Assembly (NCBI RefSeq): GCF_001625355.1
Contig: NZ_JSEE01000010.1
Span: 1 to 64,000, forward strand
DNA length: 64,000 nucleotides
From: Marinomonas sp. TW1
GTDB taxonomy: Bacteria; Pseudomonadota; Gammaproteobacteria; Pseudomonadales; Marinomonadaceae
Direction: 5' to 3'
Notes under the pieces: generated by a model
What the model was told of the DNA's origin: nothing
Databases searched by the model: none
The model's input: the letters and a program-made list of their open reading frames with translations, nothing else
Shown: in pieces, positions 8,242-17,395 of the stretch
Layout: the number at the start of each line of letters is the position of its first letter
Numbering within the stretch: the first letter of the stretch is position 1
Program-made: the position numbers and the translations under genes

Positions 8242-9300
8242 TTATAACGCGCTTAACGCCGTAACCAATGCTTGCATTTCATCATCGGTACCAATCGTAA
8301 TACGCAAATAATTTCCAATACGAGGTTTATTACCAAAATAGCGCACCAATATGCCTTGCTCTTTCAATTTCAAATACACCTCTTCTGCCGACTTTTCTGG
8401 GTGCGTCGCAAAAACAAAGTTGGTTGCTGAAGGCAATAATTCATACCCCAACTGAGTAAGGGCTTTAACCGTGGTTTCACGGGTCGCTATGGTTTTATCA
8501 CAAATATTCTGTAGGTAGGTTTCGTCTTCTACCGCGGCCGTCGCTCCAGCTAGCGCAATGCGATCAATTGGGTAGGAGTTAAAGGAATTCTTCAAACGCT
8601 CCAACCCTTCGATCAAATCTGGGTGACCAAAAGCATAGCCAACGCGAATGCCAGCCAAAGCCCGTGACTTGGACAAGGTTTGCACCACTAATAAGTTCGG
8701 ATATTGATTGACCAAGGCCACCGCACTCTGCGCACCAAAGTCCACATACGCTTCGTCCACCAGCACCACTACATCTGGGTTAGATTGCAAAATGGTTTCG
8801 ATGTCGGTCAGCGGCAACGCTTTTCCAGTTGGCGCATTAGGGTTGGTCACAACCACACCTGATACATCTAAATGCTGATAGTCCTCAGCAGCAATATCAA
8901 ATTCATCGGTCAAAGGAATCAGCTTGGGCGTAATGCCATAAAGGCCAGCGTACACCTTATAAAAACTATACGTAATGTCCGCAAAAGCCAAAGCTTTACC
9001 ATTCGTAAAATAGCCCATAAAAGCCAACGCCAGCACTTCATCAGAGCCATTGCCGACAAACACCTGATTGGTATTCAATTGATATTGATTCGCCAAAGCC
9101 GTTTTTAGCACCATAGCATTGGGGTCAGGATACAAACGCAGACTTTCCGAGACCTCTGCCGCCATCGCTTGTAATGCCTTTGGAGAAGGTGAATAAGGAC
9201 TCTCATTGGTATTGAGCTTAATGTATTGTTTGTCTTGAGGTTGCTCACCTGGCACATAAGGATCAAGCGATGCGATTTTATCGGTCCAAAAACGACTCAT
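8242..9300 (-). CDS. hisC: Histidinol-phosphate aminotransferase
   Basis: 352 residues, full length for HisC. A fold-type I PLP enzyme: LNTNESPYSPSPKAL near the start, VFVGNGSDEVLALAF for cofactor phosphate, NPNAPTGKALP, and the Schiff-base lysine in QTLSKSRALAGIRVGYAFG. C-terminal arginines (PRIGNYLRITIGT) bind substrate carboxylate. It converts imidazole-acetol phosphate to histidinol phosphate in histidine synthesis and may also serve aromatic transamination. It is not in a his operon here; lysS lies upstream beyond a terminator. ACGGAG precedes the ATG by 7 bases. Confidence 0.92.
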   Translation of the reverse strand: MSRFWTDKIASLDPYVPGEQPQDKQYIKLNTNESPYSPSPKALQAMAAEVSESLRLYPDPNAMVLKTALANQYQLNTNQVFVGNGSDEVLALAFMGYFTNGKALAFADITYSFYKVYAGLYGITPKLIPLTDEFDIAAEDYQHLDVSGVVVTNPNAPTGKALPLTDIETILQSNPDVVVLVDEAYVDFGAQSAVALVNQYPNLLVVQTLSKSRALAGIRVGYAFGHPDLIEGLERLKNSFNSYPIDRIALAGATAAVEDETYLQNICDKTIATRETTVKALTQLGYELLPSATNFVFATHPEKSAEEVYLKLKEQGILVRYFGNKPRIGNYLRITIGTDDEMQALVTALSAL

Positions 9301-9345
9301 GGAATGCTCCGTGGTACTTCATCAAAAATAGAGTGTAAAAACAAA

Positions 9346-9369
9346 ATAAGGCCTCAATTGAGGCCTTAT
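9346..9369 (-). terminator. Intrinsic terminator of lysS
   Basis: A perfect 24-base palindrome centred on CAATTG with a GGCC-rich stem. On the minus strand it is followed by TTTTGTTTTTA. It lies between the lysS stop and the hisC start. Confidence 0.82.
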
Positions 9370-9410
9370 ACATACAAAACGATTTGTCAGTGACTATATC
9401 CGGCCTAGGA

Positions 9411-10910
9411 TCAGTCCTGAGGCTTCATATGAGGGAACAAAAGCACATCGCGAATCGAAGGTGCATCAGTGAACAGCATCACCAAACGGTCAATACCAAT
9501 CCCTTCACCCGCGGTTGGCGGCAAGCCGTATTCCAAGGCATTAATGTAATCAGCATCATAATGCATGGCTTCGTCGTCACCGGCATCTTTTTCCGCCACT
9601 TGACGTTTAAAACGTTCCGCTTGGTCTTCTGGATCATTTAACTCCGAGAAACCGTTAGCAATTTCACGACCACCAACAAAGAACTCAAAGCGATCGGTGA
9701 TGAAATCATTATCGTCATTACGACGTGCCAAAGGTGATACTTCAGCAGGGTACTCAGTGATAAAAGTCGGTTGATCCAACTTGTGCTCCGCCGTCTCTTC
9801 GAAGATTTCAGTCCAAAGCTTGCCCAAGCCCCAAATCGGCTTCACATCGATTTTCAGTTTTTTCGCTACTTCTGTGGCTTTTTCTAAAGTGCTCAGGTCA
9901 TCTTCCGTCAAGTCCGGATTGTAATGCAGGATAGATTCTAACATCGTCATGCGAACAAACGGCGCACCAAAGTCATATTCAGAACCTTGGTAAGTGACCG
10001 TTGTGGTGTTCAATACCTTCTCAGCCACATCACGCAACATGGCTTCAGTTAGATCCATCAAATCTTTGTAATCTGCGTAAGCTTGGTAGAATTCGATCAT
10101 GGTGAATTCTGGGTTGTGTCGAGTCGATGTCCCTTCATTACGGAAGTTACGATTGATCTCGAAAACACGTTCAAAACCACCCACAACCAAGCGCTTCAAG
10201 TAAAGCTCTGGCGCGATACGCAAATACATGCTCATGTCCATGGCATTGTGATGTGTCACAAAAGGACGTGCTGTAGCGCCACCTGGAATGGTCTGCAGCA
10301 TAGGTGTTTCAACTTCCATGAAACGACGATCTTCTAGGAAGCGACGAATCGTAGAAATGATTTTAGAGCGAATTTGGAAAGTATCACGAGACTCTTCATT
10401 GACAATCAAGTCCACGTAACGCTGACGGTAACGCATTTCCATGTCTGACAAACCATGATGCTTATCAGGAAGAGGACGCAAGGATTTAGTCAATAATTGC
10501 GCTTCTTGCATATCAATGTACAAGTCACCTTTACCAGACTTATGCACCGGCCCTGTCACACCAATGATGTCACCCAGATCCCATGTTTTTTGCTCAGCCA
10601 ATAACTCAGGGCTCAAAGCTTTACGATTAATGTAAGCTTGAATCTGGCCTGACATGTCTTGTAGCAACATGAAGGCACCACGGTTACGTACGATACGTCC
10701 CGCAATACTGACTTTGTGATCTTTCTCTTCCAGTTCCGCTTTTTCTAACTCACCAAATTCGGCTTGTAAATCCGCGGCATACGCATCACGACGGAATTGA
10801 TTTGGAAAAGCATTACGTTGCTCACGAATCGCCGCTAATTTACCACGACGTTCCGCCACAAGACGGTTATCTTCGGATTGTAAATTTGTTTCTGTGTTGT
10901 CGTTTGCCAT
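9411..10910 (-). CDS. lysS: Lysyl-tRNA synthetase, class II
   Basis: 499 residues. An N-terminal OB-fold anticodon-binding domain (about 60-150; [14 protein letters not shown]) precedes the class II catalytic core, with motif 2 as [23 protein letters not shown] and motif 3 as [14 protein letters not shown]. It charges tRNA-Lys. It sits 48 bases after prfB on the same strand, the prfB-lysS order known from E. coli, and is probably co-transcribed with it. Ends at a strong terminator. The ribosome site is weak. Confidence 0.95.
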   Translation of the reverse strand: MANDNTETNLQSEDNRLVAERRGKLAAIREQRNAFPNQFRRDAYAADLQAEFGELEKAELEEKDHKVSIAGRIVRNRGAFMLLQDMSGQIQAYINRKALSPELLAEQKTWDLGDIIGVTGPVHKSGKGDLYIDMQEAQLLTKSLRPLPDKHHGLSDMEMRYRQRYVDLIVNEESRDTFQIRSKIISTIRRFLEDRRFMEVETPMLQTIPGGATARPFVTHHNAMDMSMYLRIAPELYLKRLVVGGFERVFEINRNFRNEGTSTRHNPEFTMIEFYQAYADYKDLMDLTEAMLRDVAEKVLNTTTVTYQGSEYDFGAPFVRMTMLESILHYNPDLTEDDLSTLEKATEVAKKLKIDVKPIWGLGKLWTEIFEETAEHKLDQPTFITEYPAEVSPLARRNDDNDFITDRFEFFVGGREIANGFSELNDPEDQAERFKRQVAEKDAGDDEAMHYDADYINALEYGLPPTAGEGIGIDRLVMLFTDAPSIRDVLLFPHMKPQD

Positions 10911-10958
10911 GATATTGGTATCTACTCTTTAATCTTTTCTAAAATAAGGAATGGCGCT

Positions 10959-12054
10959 TTACAGGCCTTGTTTTAAACTTGCGACGATAAATTGATCTAA
11001 ATTACCATCCAACACCGCTCCTGTATTGGAGCTTTCTACGCCAGTCCGCAAATCTTTGATACGAGAAGAGTCCAATACGTAAGAACGAATCTGACTCCCC
11101 CAACCAATGTCCGACTTGCTGTCTTCCACGGCTTGTGCCGCTTCTGTTCGCTTCATCATTTCTAATTCATACAACTTGGCACGCAGCTGTTTCATCGCAA
11201 AATCACGGTTAGCGTGCTGTGAACGTTGGTTCTGACATTGCACTACGATACCACTCGGTATGTGCGTAATACGCACCGCAGAGTCTGTCGTATTAACGTG
11301 CTGTCCACCCGCTCCCGAAGAACGATACGTATCAGTACGCAAGTCCGCAGGATTAATATCAATTTCAACGTTGTCATCAATTTCAGGGGACACAAACACA
11401 GAGGCAAACGAGGTATGACGACGATTGCCTGAGTCAAATGGCGATTTACGCACTAAACGGTGTACACCCGTTTCCGTTCTCAACCAGCCAAACGCATACT
11501 CGCCTTCAAAACGAATGGTCGCCGATTTAATACCGGCCACTTCACCCGCAGACACTTCCACCAAATCGACTTTAAAGCCCTTATCCTCACCCCAACGCAA
11601 ATACATGCGCAACAGAATATTGGCCCAGTCTTGCGCCTCAGTACCACCAGAGCCTGACTGAATGTCTAAGAAGGCACTGTTTTCGTCCATCTCTTTCGAG
11701 AACATGCGACGGAATTCCAGTTTAGCCAGCAAGGCTTCCAACTCATCAAGTTCCAACTGAACCGCTTCGACTGAGTCTTCATCGTTTTCTTCAACGGCGA
11801 TATCAAGCAACTCTTTGGCATCAGCAAGACCGTTGTCCATACCATCTAAGGTATCGACAACCGCTTCGAGCGCGGAACGCTCTTTACCTAACTTTTGAGC
11901 ATAATCTGGATCGTTCCAGACATTAGAATCTTCTAATTCTCGGTTTACTTCTTCTAAGCGTTCTTTCTTTGCATCGTAGTCAAAGATACCCCCGAAGGGT
12001 AAGAGCACGTTCGGATAGATCTTTTATTTGCGAAAGTATCGGGTTTATTTCCAT
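10959..12054 (-). CDS. prfB: Peptide chain release factor 2 with programmed +1 frameshift
   Basis: Read as two joined frames. The first begins at ATG 12054, runs 24 codons ([20 protein letters not shown], then RGYL), and meets an in-frame TGA at codon 25. A +1 shift there continues as [12 protein letters not shown] to the end, giving about 364 residues. The body has the GGQ peptidyl-hydrolysis motif ([14 protein letters not shown]) and the RF2 stop-codon-reading motif SPF ([10 protein letters not shown]). RF2 releases peptides at UGA and UAA, and low RF2 favours the shift, so the gene is self-regulated. It lies immediately upstream of lysS. An annotation from the second frame alone would lose the true N-terminus. 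Confidence 0.95.
11979..11993 (-). promoter_or_regulatory. RF2 programmed frameshift site
   Basis: On the minus strand the order is GGGGG, TAT, CTT, TGA, C: an internal Shine-Dalgarno-like G-run, the slippery CTT and the leaky UGA followed by C. Spacing is the same as in E. coli prfB. The ribosome slips from CTT to TTT and resumes at GAC. Confidence 0.95.
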
Positions 12055-12198
12055 ATTGGCGTCAATTTGCTATAAACAGTGTGGATAAAATTAATTCGGA
12101 ATTGTAACGAATTTACTCGCAGCATAAAATGCCATTCGCTACTCAATGATGGAAAAACTGACCATTTTTTGTGGGCCTTGCTATCAAATGGAGTCTAT

Positions 12199-12498
12199 AT
12201 GGATAAGCCAACGGTTTCAGTCGCCATACTGGGACAAACTTACAACATACATTGTCCGAAAGGGCACGAAGCGGAATTGAAAGAATCCGCGGAATATTTG
12301 GATACTCAAATGCGTGAGATCAAAGCCAGCGGAAAAATCGTCGGACTTGAGAAAATTGCTGTGCTCGCGGCATTGAATATTACTCACGATATGCTATCTG
12401 GGCGAAAATTTGCTCGCTCCAATGAGCAACAACTGCGAGAGTTGACCTCACAGCTAGATGCCGCCCTGACTCACGAGACAAAATTGGTTAACGAATAA
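12199..12498 (+). CDS. zapA: Cell division protein ZapA
   Basis: 99 residues. The N-terminal part (PTVSVAILGQTYNIHCPKGHEAELKESAEYLD) is the ZapA globular domain, and the remainder (EKIAVLAALNITHDML through LTSQLDAAL) is its long coiled-coil helix. ZapA dimers/tetramers bundle FtsZ protofilaments at midcell. The ATG at 12199 was chosen because GGAG stands 5 bases upstream and the product then has the family's usual length; the in-frame extension upstream is not ZapA-like. It is followed by 6S RNA and ygfA, a conserved gammaproteobacterial order. Confidence 0.92.
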   Translation: MDKPTVSVAILGQTYNIHCPKGHEAELKESAEYLDTQMREIKASGKIVGLEKIAVLAALNITHDMLSGRKFARSNEQQLRELTSQLDAALTHETKLVNE

Positions 12499-12616
12499 AC
12501 ACAGACCTGTTCAATCTATACACGATTCAATAAGGCACAAGGGATCAAAACGAATTTTCTTCATACAGGGAAGAAAATGAGCAAGTTTCATCCGTGATTT
12601 TTAGCCGCAGTTACTC

Positions 12617-12622
12617 TATACT
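12617..12622 (+). promoter_or_regulatory. -10 element of the 6S RNA promoter
   Basis: TATACT lies 7 bases before the predicted 5' end of 6S RNA. A partial -35 (GTGATT, 12594-12599) stands 17 bases upstream. Confidence 0.6.
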
Positions 12623-12628
12623 TCACTC

Positions 12629-12805
12629 GTTTCCTGGGTTGTACGTAGCGGCTTAACGCCCTTGAGCCTATGAGTAATACCCCGGAAAAGGCCTGCTGAT
12701 TTGGTGTGCATGTCCGTGCGTCGGAAAGCCTAAAGAGTCACAGCTTTTTCCACCTTGAACCACTGGGTTCAAGGCCAATAGTCGAAACGGCAACTTGGGA
12801 AACCC
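12629..12805 (+). ncRNA. ssrS: 6S RNA
   Basis: About 177 bases that fold as 6S RNA. The ends pair (GTTTCCTGGGTTG with CAACTTGGGAAAC), and the middle is an open bubble flanked by stems. The hallmark 3' hairpin arm ACCTTGAACC…GGGTTCAAGG (about 12752-12774) is nearly identical to that of E. coli. It mimics an open promoter and sequesters sigma-70 RNA polymerase in stationary phase. Position between zapA and ygfA is diagnostic. Ends are set from the terminal stem, so they may be off by a few bases. Confidence 0.93.
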
Positions 12806-12810
12806 TTTTC

Positions 12811-13404
12811 ATGATCCAACCTCCTCTCGATCGTCATAGTCTACGCAAAACCTTACGTCACGCCAGACGTCAACTAACAGAACAAGAACAGCAACAAGCT
12901 GCCAGTCAGCTTCTGAAACAAACACTTCACTCTGAATGGTTAAATAATGTAGAACACCTTGCCCTGTATCTGGCGAACGACGGTGAAATATCCCCACACC
13001 TCATCAGCGAATATTGCTGGCAACGCAACATCAAAACCTACTTACCCGTTGTGAAAGGCGAAACCTTACGCTTTGCGCATTACGACCAAACAACACAATG
13101 GCATAATAATCGATTTGGCATTGCCGAACCTGTGACTGAAACATACCAAGCGCAAGACACTATAGACATTGTCTTTATGCCTCTGGTTGGTTTTGATCAA
13201 TATGGCGGGCGATTAGGAATGGGAGGTGGCTTCTATGACAAGAGTTTTGCTCGCAAGAGCATTGAGCAGAAACCATTATTAATTGGTTTGGCCCATGACT
13301 GTCAGCAAGTTGAGCAGCTTCCCATCGAACCTTGGGACGTTCCATTGCAAGCCATACTCAGTCCACAGCAGTGTATCGACATCAATCTGACGACAAAAGA
13401 TTAG
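12811..13404 (+). CDS. ygfA: 5-formyltetrahydrofolate cyclo-ligase family protein
   Basis: 197 residues from the ATG at 12811, six bases after the 6S RNA end; the longer in-frame extension upstream would lie inside the RNA and is rejected. The fold is shown by the basic N-terminus (LRKTLRHARRQL), IKTYLPVV, and the glycine-rich MGGGFYDKSF nucleotide site. It converts 5-formyl-THF to methenyl-THF using ATP and is linked to persister formation in E. coli. It is likely processed from or co-transcribed with 6S RNA, as in relatives. Its stop overlaps the tail of the convergent TraF-like gene by four bases. Confidence 0.92.
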   Translation: MIQPPLDRHSLRKTLRHARRQLTEQEQQQAASQLLKQTLHSEWLNNVEHLALYLANDGEISPHLISEYCWQRNIKTYLPVVKGETLRFAHYDQTTQWHNNRFGIAEPVTETYQAQDTIDIVFMPLVGFDQYGGRLGMGGGFYDKSFARKSIEQKPLLIGLAHDCQQVEQLPIEPWDVPLQAILSPQQCIDINLTTKD

Positions 13405-14846
13405 TACATAAAGCTGTAACCGATAGAGAAATAAAAGCCAGTATCGCCGTCATCGTTCTCTGGTGAATAGGCCACATCAATGTCCAACCGACGGGACAAG
13501 GTCAAACCGGCTGTATAGTAACTCATCTCATTACCCGCCATGTTCTTACGAACACCCGCTCTCATCCCGATGGAGAAAAAGTCATCACTGTAATGAGAGA
13601 TGGAAACCGCAGCCCATTGGTATTGATCGCCTAACGGATCTTTAATCGAATTGGCATCAAAAGAGCCAGCAATGGAAAAATTTTGATCTTTACTCTTCAA
13701 CGCCATACTTAGATTAAGCTGGGCTTTCATCTTATATTTTTCTTTAAGAGAAATTTTACCTGAATCCGCAAAACCAATGGCCGCATTACAGGCTGATAAA
13801 TCAGCACCAGACAAACCTGTACAGCGCCCAATCACCTTATAATCAAATTCAGGTTCATTCACATTGGACAAGGTGGCCCCCAACTGCAAGTAACGCGCTG
13901 CAATGATGGCCCCTAAATCAAGTGAGATACCATCTGAGCGATCTTCTCGGCTAATAAAGAAATCCCCATAAGAGACATCAGAATCACCATCTTCATTCAA
14001 CACCGTTAATTTTTGATCCATGGCTAATTTATGAAAATTTAATCGTCCACCTAATAACAAAGCACTGCCGGTTGTACGTGAATACATTTCGCTGTAGCCA
14101 ATACTGAATTTATAATTAGAGACTCTTTTCAGATAAAGTGAGGTATCCGTTTCAAGCTCGATGGCCGCCAAATCAACATTTTGCAAATCGTTCTCATCAG
14201 AAATATTACGCAGATCATCCAAACCGTTTAGCGAAAAACTGTCCGATAATATTTGTGCCCTACCCACTAAGGAAGCACTGGCGTCGATCATAAAGACACC
14301 ACGTCGACGGGTTTTGTATATGATGGGAAGAAACGGCCCTTGCACGGTCGTCGCGAATTTAAGGTAGGTTGTGTCCGCAATCGCGGCCACATCGTCACTC
14401 ACGTCTGACAAACTGTCTTCAATGGTATCCACAGCCGCATTGATTTCTTGAACGATATACGCGTTCGCTGCCGCTTCTTTATCGGCATTACTGCCAGCTG
14501 TATTGTTATAAACAGTTGTCGCGCCATTCTCGATGGCTTGCAAATCCAAAGAGGATAGGTAATCTGTGTCGACACTGGCTTCCAGCGAATCGACCTTATC
14601 ATTGATGGTACCTACACCGCCACCCTCAACACCGATGCCTATCGGCCCCACAAAGCCAATACGAAAGCCTTGTAAATTCGCCATTAAATAAGGCGCCGCC
14701 GGATTTCCCATGGCGGTCGACAAGGCATGACGGTTTCCGTAGCTGCCCAGCACGGTACTGGAACCGATTGGCTGATAGGTATACATGGCTGCCATCACCG
14801 ATGAACTAACAAGGTACAAACAAGCAATGGCAAAATACTTTTTCAT
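13401..14846 (-). CDS. TraF-like (TraF_2 family) outer-membrane protein, copy 1
   Basis: 481 residues with a signal peptide ending VMA-AM. The mature start (YQPIGSSTVLGSYGNRHALSTAMGNPAAPYLM) is the signature shared with its neighbour, and the rest has alternating beta-strand patterns and ends in FYFSIGYSFMY, an aromatic C-terminus typical of outer-membrane barrels. Residues about 75-155 form an acidic, helical insert. The family carries the name conjugal transfer TraF, but there is no other conjugation gene here, so a housekeeping envelope role is more likely. No terminator is seen before the overlapping 3' end of ygfA. Confidence 0.75.
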   Translation of the reverse strand: MKKYFAIACLYLVSSSVMAAMYTYQPIGSSTVLGSYGNRHALSTAMGNPAAPYLMANLQGFRIGFVGPIGIGVEGGGVGTINDKVDSLEASVDTDYLSSLDLQAIENGATTVYNNTAGSNADKEAAANAYIVQEINAAVDTIEDSLSDVSDDVAAIADTTYLKFATTVQGPFLPIIYKTRRRGVFMIDASASLVGRAQILSDSFSLNGLDDLRNISDENDLQNVDLAAIELETDTSLYLKRVSNYKFSIGYSEMYSRTTGSALLLGGRLNFHKLAMDQKLTVLNEDGDSDVSYGDFFISREDRSDGISLDLGAIIAARYLQLGATLSNVNEPEFDYKVIGRCTGLSGADLSACNAAIGFADSGKISLKEKYKMKAQLNLSMALKSKDQNFSIAGSFDANSIKDPLGDQYQWAAVSISHYSDDFFSIGMRAGVRKNMAGNEMSYYTAGLTLSRRLDIDVAYSPENDDGDTGFYFSIGYSFMY

Positions 14847-14904
14847 GACGGAGCAAAATCCCTAAACAACCCAGTAAATAACTCAGCAAACAATGACCAA
14901 CAAA

Positions 14905-14934
14905 AAAGCCGAGGACAGTTATGTCATCGGCTTT
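14905..14934 (-). terminator. Intrinsic terminator between the two TraF-like genes
   Basis: A 13-base stem with one mismatch (AAAGCCGAGGACA, 14905-14917, with 14922-14934) is followed on the minus strand by TTTTTTG. It ends the upstream copy, so copy 1 has its own promoter or relies on read-through. Confidence 0.8.
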
Positions 14935-14954
14935 ATTTGCAAAATCTTTACTGT

Positions 14955-16235
14955 TTAGAAGGCAGTATCATAACCTAAAGAAAAATACACACTGCGAGGC
15001 ATTTCATCACCATCTTCGTCTTCTACTGTGTCTAATGCCACAGCAACGTCTAAATTTAGACGTTTTAAGATAGTTAAACCGAAACTACCATAACTTAGCT
15101 CCGTACCCGCCATGTTCTGACGGTAACCTACTCGCAGACCTGGCAAGAAGTGAGAATCGCCGTAGTAAGAGATAGAAGCCGCTGCCCACTGGTATTCGTC
15201 ACCCACCGCATCTTCAACAGGGTTGGTGTCGTAAGACATCCCTAAAGTAAGTTGCTTACCAGCCGTTGATACAGCAAGATCGACTGTGGTTTGCATTTCC
15301 ATTACATATTTACTACCAGTGGTATCAAGCTTGCCTGCATTCTGCAAACTTTGGGCTGCATCACAACTTTCTGATCCACAAGCAGTATCAATTGCGACAC
15401 CATCAAACTCTGGCTCATTGATGTTCGCAAAAGTCACACCAACTTGATAATTATTCGACACCCAAACCATGCCTAAATCAATGCCAACACCAGTAGAGTC
15501 AATGGCATCCTCATCTATTGCATCTGAAATAGCATCATCAGCATCAGTTGAGTCATCTTCCAATGAAACAAGTGCACGCCCCATAGAAATATTATGCATA
15601 GTCGCTTTCAAACCACCGACTAACATGCCGTGAGAGTTTTCCCACATAGATTGGCTATAGCCCAATCCAAGAGCAAGATCCACAGCAGTTTGAGCCTGGA
15701 ATGATGCATCAGTCGTTAATTCACCAGTACCACCATCCACAGACACATTACTAGATAATACATTTGCTTTTGCAACAGTAGAGATACTAGCATCCAACAT
15801 GAAGGCGCCATTGTTGTCTGTTTTATAAATAACCGGCATTAAAGGCACTTGCAAACCTACAGATGTCTTAACATAAGCAGTATCACCTACTTCATTTAAG
15901 ATATTTTCAACTCTTGTTACATCTCCTGCAGCTGTCCCCGCAGTTGAATTATCAATAATATCTTCGACCTCTTCCATTCGATCACCCAGATCGCTGACGT
16001 CACCCATTTCAATGCCAACACTCAATGGGCCTAGGATACCAAAACGAAAATTGTCATCATCTTGTTCATTCACCATCAAAAATGGTGCCGCTGGGTTGCC
16101 TAGCGCAGTAGCAAGTGCTCGCTTATTCGGAGAGCTACTTAGGGTAAAACTGGAACCAATGGGTTGGTTAACTGGCATGGCTGCCATAGCGGCAGTGCTT
16201 AGTAAGCTCGTGGAAAGAACAAGCAGCTTTTTCAT
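14955..16235 (-). CDS. TraF-like (TraF_2 family) outer-membrane protein, copy 2
   Basis: 426 residues and a clear paralogue of the next gene: after signal peptide MKKLLVLSTSLLSTAAMA comes VNQPIGSSFTLSS…NKRALATALGNPAAPFLM, and the end (SVYFSLGYDTAF) has the terminal Phe of barrel proteins. Both share FLP/LMPVIYKT, DASIS/AS, NEPEFD, and GDEYQWAA/GDQYQWAA. The coiled-coil-like insert is shorter here. AAGGA lies 7 bases before the ATG at 16235, which is preferred to a site five codons upstream. A tandem duplication followed by divergence is the simplest reading. Confidence 0.78.
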   Translation of the reverse strand: MKKLLVLSTSLLSTAAMAAMPVNQPIGSSFTLSSSPNKRALATALGNPAAPFLMVNEQDDDNFRFGILGPLSVGIEMGDVSDLGDRMEEVEDIIDNSTAGTAAGDVTRVENILNEVGDTAYVKTSVGLQVPLMPVIYKTDNNGAFMLDASISTVAKANVLSSNVSVDGGTGELTTDASFQAQTAVDLALGLGYSQSMWENSHGMLVGGLKATMHNISMGRALVSLEDDSTDADDAISDAIDEDAIDSTGVGIDLGMVWVSNNYQVGVTFANINEPEFDGVAIDTACGSESCDAAQSLQNAGKLDTTGSKYVMEMQTTVDLAVSTAGKQLTLGMSYDTNPVEDAVGDEYQWAAASISYYGDSHFLPGLRVGYRQNMAGTELSYGSFGLTILKRLNLDVAVALDTVEDEDGDEMPRSVYFSLGYDTAF

Positions 16236-16588
16236 AATCGAATCCTTCAAAAATCAAACAAGTGATACAAACTAGATACACATTAGTAAGAAAATATTAC
16301 ATTTGGAGGAAATGTAAACCCATAGATTACACATTCTATACAAAAAAAGCATATTTCAAGCAAATCCACCAAGAAATGCATATAAGTTATACAATTTGAG
16401 ATCCATCACTTCAAAATCGAGAGCAATCAAAGTCGAGCGTAATCCTAAAAAAGATTCGCCTTGTTCAAAGAACAAGCATCCATCGAAAAATCTATCGAAT
16501 TGAAACGGCACAGTAGTGTGAAAAAATGAACAGAGAAAACCCTTAACGTCGAGTCCTTCGACCAAACGTTAAGGTTTAAAAAGGGAAT
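16236..16588. other. Intergenic region upstream of TraF-like copy 2 and downstream of kdsB
   Basis: About 350 bases. It contains the kdsB terminator hairpin at its right end and an AT-rich segment (16260-16370) that should hold the promoter for TraF-like copy 2. A 69-codon open frame across it has no ribosome site and begins inside the hairpin, so it was not called. Confidence 0.5.
16541..16574 (-). terminator. Probable terminator of the kds operon
   Basis: Perfect 9-base arms (CCTTAACGT and ACGTTAAGG) enclose a loop that can itself pair (GTCGA with TCGAC). On the minus strand it is followed by GGTTTTCTC. It lies just after the kdsB stop. The U-tract is short. Confidence 0.6.
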
Positions 16589-17395
16589 TTAGAGGTGATC
16601 TAAGGTTAATTGATGACGCAATTTTTCCAAATCTTCGGGCGTATCCACACCATGAGAGGGCAAACTGTCCGCCACAGCAACTTGCACCTTAATCCCCTGA
16701 TGTAAGAAACGTAGCTGTTCCAATTTTTCCCAACGTTCAAGTGGTGACATGGGCAATTCAGCGTATTTATTCAATAAGCTCGCCCGATAGACATATAAAC
16801 CAATATGACGTAAAACCGGCAAATCGATGGGTAAATAGCCACTTGGCTCTTGCCCGTTAGCCAAACCATCTCGATCCCAAGGAATCGGCGCGCGACTGAA
16901 ATACAAGGCTCGCTGCCGTTCATCACACACCACTTTCACCACGTTTGGATTAAGATAATCCTGCTTATCATCAATGGCGCACGCTACAGTTGCCATTTCA
17001 GCTTCAGCGTCTTGGTACAAGGCTTTTACCGTAGCATGAATCAAAGCGACGGGTAGGAAAGGCTCATCTCCCTGTACATTGACAATGATTTCCTCACCAG
17101 ACCAAGCCATTTTTTCAGCCACTTCTGCCAAACGCTCCGTACCATTCTCATGATCATCACGAGTCATTACGACGTTTGCCCCGAACCGCTCTGCGGCTCG
17201 ATAAATTTCGTTATGATCGGTTGCTACCGTCACAGACTGAGCGCCCGCTTGCAGTGACAATTCATGCACCCATTGCAACACAGGTTTGCCACCAAGATCT
17301 GCCATCAGCTTTTGCGGAAAACGCTGAGAGGCATAGCGAGCCGGAATCACAATGTGAAAAGCAGGTAGCTGTGTGTGTAACGTAGAATCAGACAT
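16589..17395 (-). CDS. kdsB: 3-deoxy-manno-octulosonate cytidylyltransferase (CMP-Kdo synthetase)
   Basis: 268 residues. The nucleotidyltransferase start FHIVIPARYASQRFPQKLMADLGGKPVLQWV is the CTP-binding signature, with VQGDEPFL (Mg/substrate), LYFSRAPIPWDRDG and HIGLYVYRA as family landmarks. It activates Kdo as CMP-Kdo for attachment to lipid A. The ATG at 17395 overlaps the end of kdsC by 8 bases, indicating coupled translation. It is the last gene of the kdsD-A-C-B run. Confidence 0.94.
   Translation of the reverse strand: MSDSTLHTQLPAFHIVIPARYASQRFPQKLMADLGGKPVLQWVHELSLQAGAQSVTVATDHNEIYRAAERFGANVVMTRDDHENGTERLAEVAEKMAWSGEEIIVNVQGDEPFLPVALIHATVKALYQDAEAEMATVACAIDDKQDYLNPNVVKVVCDERQRALYFSRAPIPWDRDGLANGQEPSGYLPIDLPVLRHIGLYVYRASLLNKYAELPMSPLERWEKLEQLRFLHQGIKVQVAVADSLPSHGVDTPEDLEKLRHQLTLDHL

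Noticed and set aside
12706-12810. N-terminal extension of the 5-FCL gene
   Set aside because: The extension is translated 6S RNA; the family's N-terminus begins at ATG 12811.
13401-16235. Conjugation or mobile-element origin, because of the TraF name
   Set aside because: No other transfer, relaxase, integrase or repeat feature is nearby, and the flanking genes are core genome.
16356-16565. 69-codon minus-strand open frame downstream of kdsB
   Set aside because: It starts inside a terminator-like hairpin, has no ribosome site, and its composition is not protein-like (F/L-rich without pattern).
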